Source: Brachionus rotundiformis
Taxonomy: Eukaryota; Rotifera; Eurotatoria; Ploima; Brachionidae
Assembly: GCA_016802295.1 (NCBI GenBank)
Contig: JAESIW010000138.1
Span: 1,657,729-1,721,728 of the forward strand
Length of the DNA stretch: 64,000 nt
Reading direction: 5' to 3'
In this document: piece by piece, positions 60,945-64,000 of the stretch
How positions within the stretch are numbered: position 1 is the stretch's first letter
How the letters are laid out: each line of letters begins with the position of its first letter
Translations under genes and position numbers: made by a program
The notes under the pieces: model-generated
What the model was told of the DNA's origin: nothing
The model's database searches: none
What the model saw: the letters and a program-made list of their open reading frames with translations, nothing else

Positions 60945-62641
60945 TTATTTACTATACCTTTTGGCTAATTTAAAAATATTTCCATTAAAAAACAAATATA
61001 TAAATGGATTGGCACATGAATTCAATTGAAAAAGCATGTTGGTCGATATTGTTATATAAACTTTATTTAAAATAATAAAAAAAATATTTCTATATTTTGT
61101 ATGTTTTAATTTAAAAATTAGCAAAAATTTACCTAAAATTTTAGTGAATAAATTCGAGTGATTATGGGCTGATAAACCAAGTAAAAAGTGAATAAATGTA
61201 CAAATATAAAATGGCAACGAGCACATTACATATGTAATTACCACAGTGAGAGTTAATTTTAAGGTTTTGATTTTAGATCTTGTCAGTGCTTTACCAGAAA
61301 ATGTTTGTCTAATGGGATAATTTTTCTTAAAACTTTTATTGTACAGACTACTTTTGTCCAATCTCATAGAATATTTGTCCGATTCGGACACTGGCTCATT
61401 ACCTTTCAGCATTAATCTCATTTCGTACTCTTTTGGCAAACTGTTGTTGTTATTATTGATTGAACAATTGTTCGATCTGCAAAACTTGATATTTTTGCCA
61501 GATTTTTTGGTAGAAGTGTACAAAATTTTGTGCCTAATGCTCTTGTTAAATCTTGCCCTTATCCACAAGAGAACGCCTGTTCTATTAGCTCTAAAGATAG
61601 AATTCTGGCTGTCATGCTTTATCTCAGTGATTAGACCATTCTGAGTATTGAGACTGTGCTCATGGATTATTTGATTCACATCTGTGCCAGTTTTGGAACT
61701 TTCGCGCTCGAACCTAATCGATGCGTGCTTATGACTGATGTTCTTGGATACGGTCAAAAATATCCTCGAGTACAAATAGATCAAAACAAAGAATGGAATT
61801 AGAAATTGGACAAGCATGTGAAATAGGAGATAGAATGCTTCGTGCTTTTTGGACATCCATTTTACTGAACAAGTCTCGACACTGTAACTTTGGGCGGTCA
61901 TGTGCTGAATTTTGAAGAGAAAAAGCTGTGGCGATGAGATCGCACCGGCAAGTATCCAGGAGAAAAATACCGGCACGAGAGCATTACGATAATTCCACGA
62001 ACAACTCTTAATTGGCCAGCATATGCACTTGAACCGGTCATAGGCCATCACTATCAACAAAAAAGTTGAAGCGTACACCGAAAATACCTTCAGATAAAAT
62101 TATTAATTTTTTATCACAATTAAATTATTAATATTTTTAAAATTTTATCTAATTATTATTCAAAAAATAAAATTCTAAAATTGACAATTTAATTTTTGGT
62201 AATTTTTACTTGGGAAAAAGCAACAAATTTACACAAAAAGTGAGAATGATTGAACACGACTGATTGACGCCAAATTAACTGTGGTAATATGCTCATAAAG
62301 GCTACATTTAGATCTGCAATAGACAAATGAATGATATAGAATGACATGCGAGATATGTTTTTGTTCAGCCTGAACCATCGAACACGTTTTGGTGACATAT
62401 TTCTATAGAGCAAAATAATTAGGATTACTGTCAAATTTCCTATTACTGTCAGCACAAATAAACTCGAGAGTAGAAACACTTCAATTTTGGTCAATACCTG
62501 ACTGTTTAGGGGAAATTGTTGGCTTGAATTGGAATTATTGTTCAATGATATATTCAAAATGCCACTATTTTTCTCTTCACTATAATTAGGCATCATGTTC
62601 TCTTGATAGGAAGTCATTTTGGAATAGAACAATCTATTCAC
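60945..62641 (-). CDS. Class A peptide GPCR, vasopressin/CCAP/GnRH superfamily-like (copy 2)
   Basis: Three exons (62210-62641, 61133-62087, 60945-61060) give about 500 residues. The N-terminus has several Asn-glycosylation sequons (NISLNNNSNSS). TM1 has GNLTVI, TM2 LSIADLNVAF with PQLIW, TM3 MAYDRF followed by KCICWP, TM6 YVMCSLPFY without the toggle Trp, and TM7 QLNSCANPFIYLFFN. The third intracellular loop is very long (roughly 140 residues, basic and Asn/Ser-rich) compared with copy 1. The intron before TM7 sits at the same codon and phase as in copy 1 (ILG|VYITIS against FIG|VMSLLY), supporting tandem duplication. The intron at QV|FSVYAS is absent from copy 1. The TM7 intron (61061-61132) is 72 bp and has no in-frame stop, so it may be read through. 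An alternative 3' splice after AKR would change the last few residues. Confidence 0.85.
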
Positions 62642-64000
62642 AATTTAGAACATAAATTTGTAAAAGGCTGAAGGCTTTAATTAAATCTAAAAAGATTATA
62701 TTGTTTATGAAATTAATTGAAAGAATAGCAAAATATTCAAGAGGCTTCGATTTAATTAATAACTAAATTTGAATGTTTTTGTCAACTAAAGAAATAAAAA
62801 TTTCAATTAGAATAGAACGCAAAAATGCGAAAAGATAACATAGTGTCTGTAATTATTAAATTTGGTATTAAAAGCTTAAAAATTAGCTTTGTTGATTAGT
62901 ATTTTTTGATTAAATCCTTGGAAAAAAATCAAAAAATGTAGAAAAAAATATAGCTGATAAAAATGATCTAAATAACAAAATTCTATGATAGCGTGAATTA
63001 AAAAGTTTATTTAGCTAATTATTACTTAAGTATTAATATACAATTAAATAATATAAAAAATGTATTTTCAATTATTCGTATTCTCGTAAAATACGGAAAT
63101 AACACAAGTTGTATTACTAAACCTTATTAATAATCAAAAATTCTTAATAAATATATTGCTTATAAGATATTTATTCGTATGATAAAAAAAAATTATTTGA
63201 TTATAATTACTTTAAGGTTTAGTAATTATTTACAAATTTAAAAAATAATAATTCTGCTAGATGATTTATATTTTTTTAAGATAATAAATAATAAGAATAA
63301 CAATCCCTAATCAGTCATAAAAATCCATTGTAATTTTTACGATTAAGACACATTCTAATAGAAAAAAATCAATTCTTATAAAACAAGATACATTTTGGTA
63401 TTTAGATGTCTAGTGAACAAAAATTTTAATTAAAATTATCTAATACTGATAATAATTTAAAGATAATTCTTCATTTAAACACTTTAAGTCAATTTTTTCT
63501 AATTTAACCAGTTTATTAAAAAAAATATCTAGGAACACGATCTAATTTAAATTTTAATAGTAATGATTTAAAATTTTAAACAGATTGTTGGCAATTCAAG
63601 CCATAAAAAATTACAGACTTGTTACCATAAAAATTGATTGTCTTTTTTTTCATTCCGCAGTCTAAATAGAATAGATATTTACAACAAATTAAAAAAGATA
63701 AAGCTAAATTATAAAAAATAAGAATTCAAAAAATTGAATATTCAAAATTGATGAAGTTCAATAAGGTTGTATAAAATAGAAGAAAATCAATAAATTTTAT
63801 TTTCCTTTCAAAATTTAAAGTGATAATTTATTAAAGCTTAAAAAACTAAATACTAAAATACCTATTAACAAATTAAAAACTAGAAACAAACGTTTTGCCA
63901 TACAATTAAGTCACATGAACGCTTCAGCACATAGAAAAATAAAGCTAATATCAAAAATAGTATTTGATAATTGCTTAATCAAAAAAAAAAGTAAAAATAA
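62642..64000. other. AT-rich sequence to window end
   Basis: No ORF, tRNA or repeat of note. The promoter of GPCR copy 2 should lie at its left edge. Confidence 0.6.

Overview
The window is eukaryotic and animal-like. It is very AT-rich, most genes are split by introns of about 45-120 bp with GT..AG ends, and the recognisable products are metazoan: a fibrocystin-L-type receptor, UNC79 of the NALCN channel complex, peptide-type GPCRs, a C-type lectin/EGF membrane protein, USP30 and Nopp140. Compact gene spacing, strong AT bias and several single-exon genes suggest a small-genome spiralian such as a monogonont rotifer. That assignment is inference; no rRNA or organelle marker is present.

Layout. 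1-5.2 kb: a type II membrane fucosyltransferase-like protein (minus) and a DDX28-like DEAD-box helicase (minus). 7.0-24.4 kb: one very large plus-strand gene of about 40 exons encoding a fibrocystin-L/PKHD1L1-like ectoprotein (IPT/TIG repeats, PA14, cupredoxin-like segment, two G8 domains, beta-helix regions, furin-type site), interrupted by an assembly gap. 24.6-25.0 kb: a 362-bp foldback MITE with an 8-bp target duplication. 26.5-31.5 kb: a tail-anchored pseudo-GTPase (plus), a C-type lectin/EGF/EGF/TM protein (minus, 3' end beside a second gap) and an ENPP-family protein with damaged catalytic residues (minus). 31.5-35.8 kb: apparently gene-free.

35.8-39.4 kb: a divergent pair, an SR-type RRM/zinc-knuckle RNA-binding protein (minus) and Nopp140 (plus), the latter carrying eleven nearly identical 111-bp tandem units. 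39.6-48.4 kb: UNC79 (minus, 23 reconstructed exons, one apparent 1-nt frameshift). 50.2-51.5 kb: USP30 (plus, single exon). 53.5-55.2 kb: a poorly supported plus-strand locus overlapped by a second inverted repeat. 56.0-57.8 kb: a secreted mucin-like protein (minus). 59.3-62.6 kb: two tandem vasopressin/CCAP-superfamily-like GPCRs (minus) sharing an intron just before TM7.

The genes look like an ordinary chromosomal neighbourhood of independent functions, not an operon or a defence or biosynthetic cluster. RNA or ribosome biogenesis genes (DDX28-like, SR protein, Nopp140) and cell-surface or neuronal genes (fibrocystin-L-like, CTLD/EGF, UNC79, GPCRs) are interspersed. Both N gaps are flanked by near-identical direct copies of the same sequence, best explained as unresolved alleles or scaffolding artefacts. 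I do not see a clearly new multi-gene system. The most notable items are the two foldback elements, the Nopp140 satellite, the pseudo-GTPase, the ENPP active-site changes and the stopless GPCR intron.
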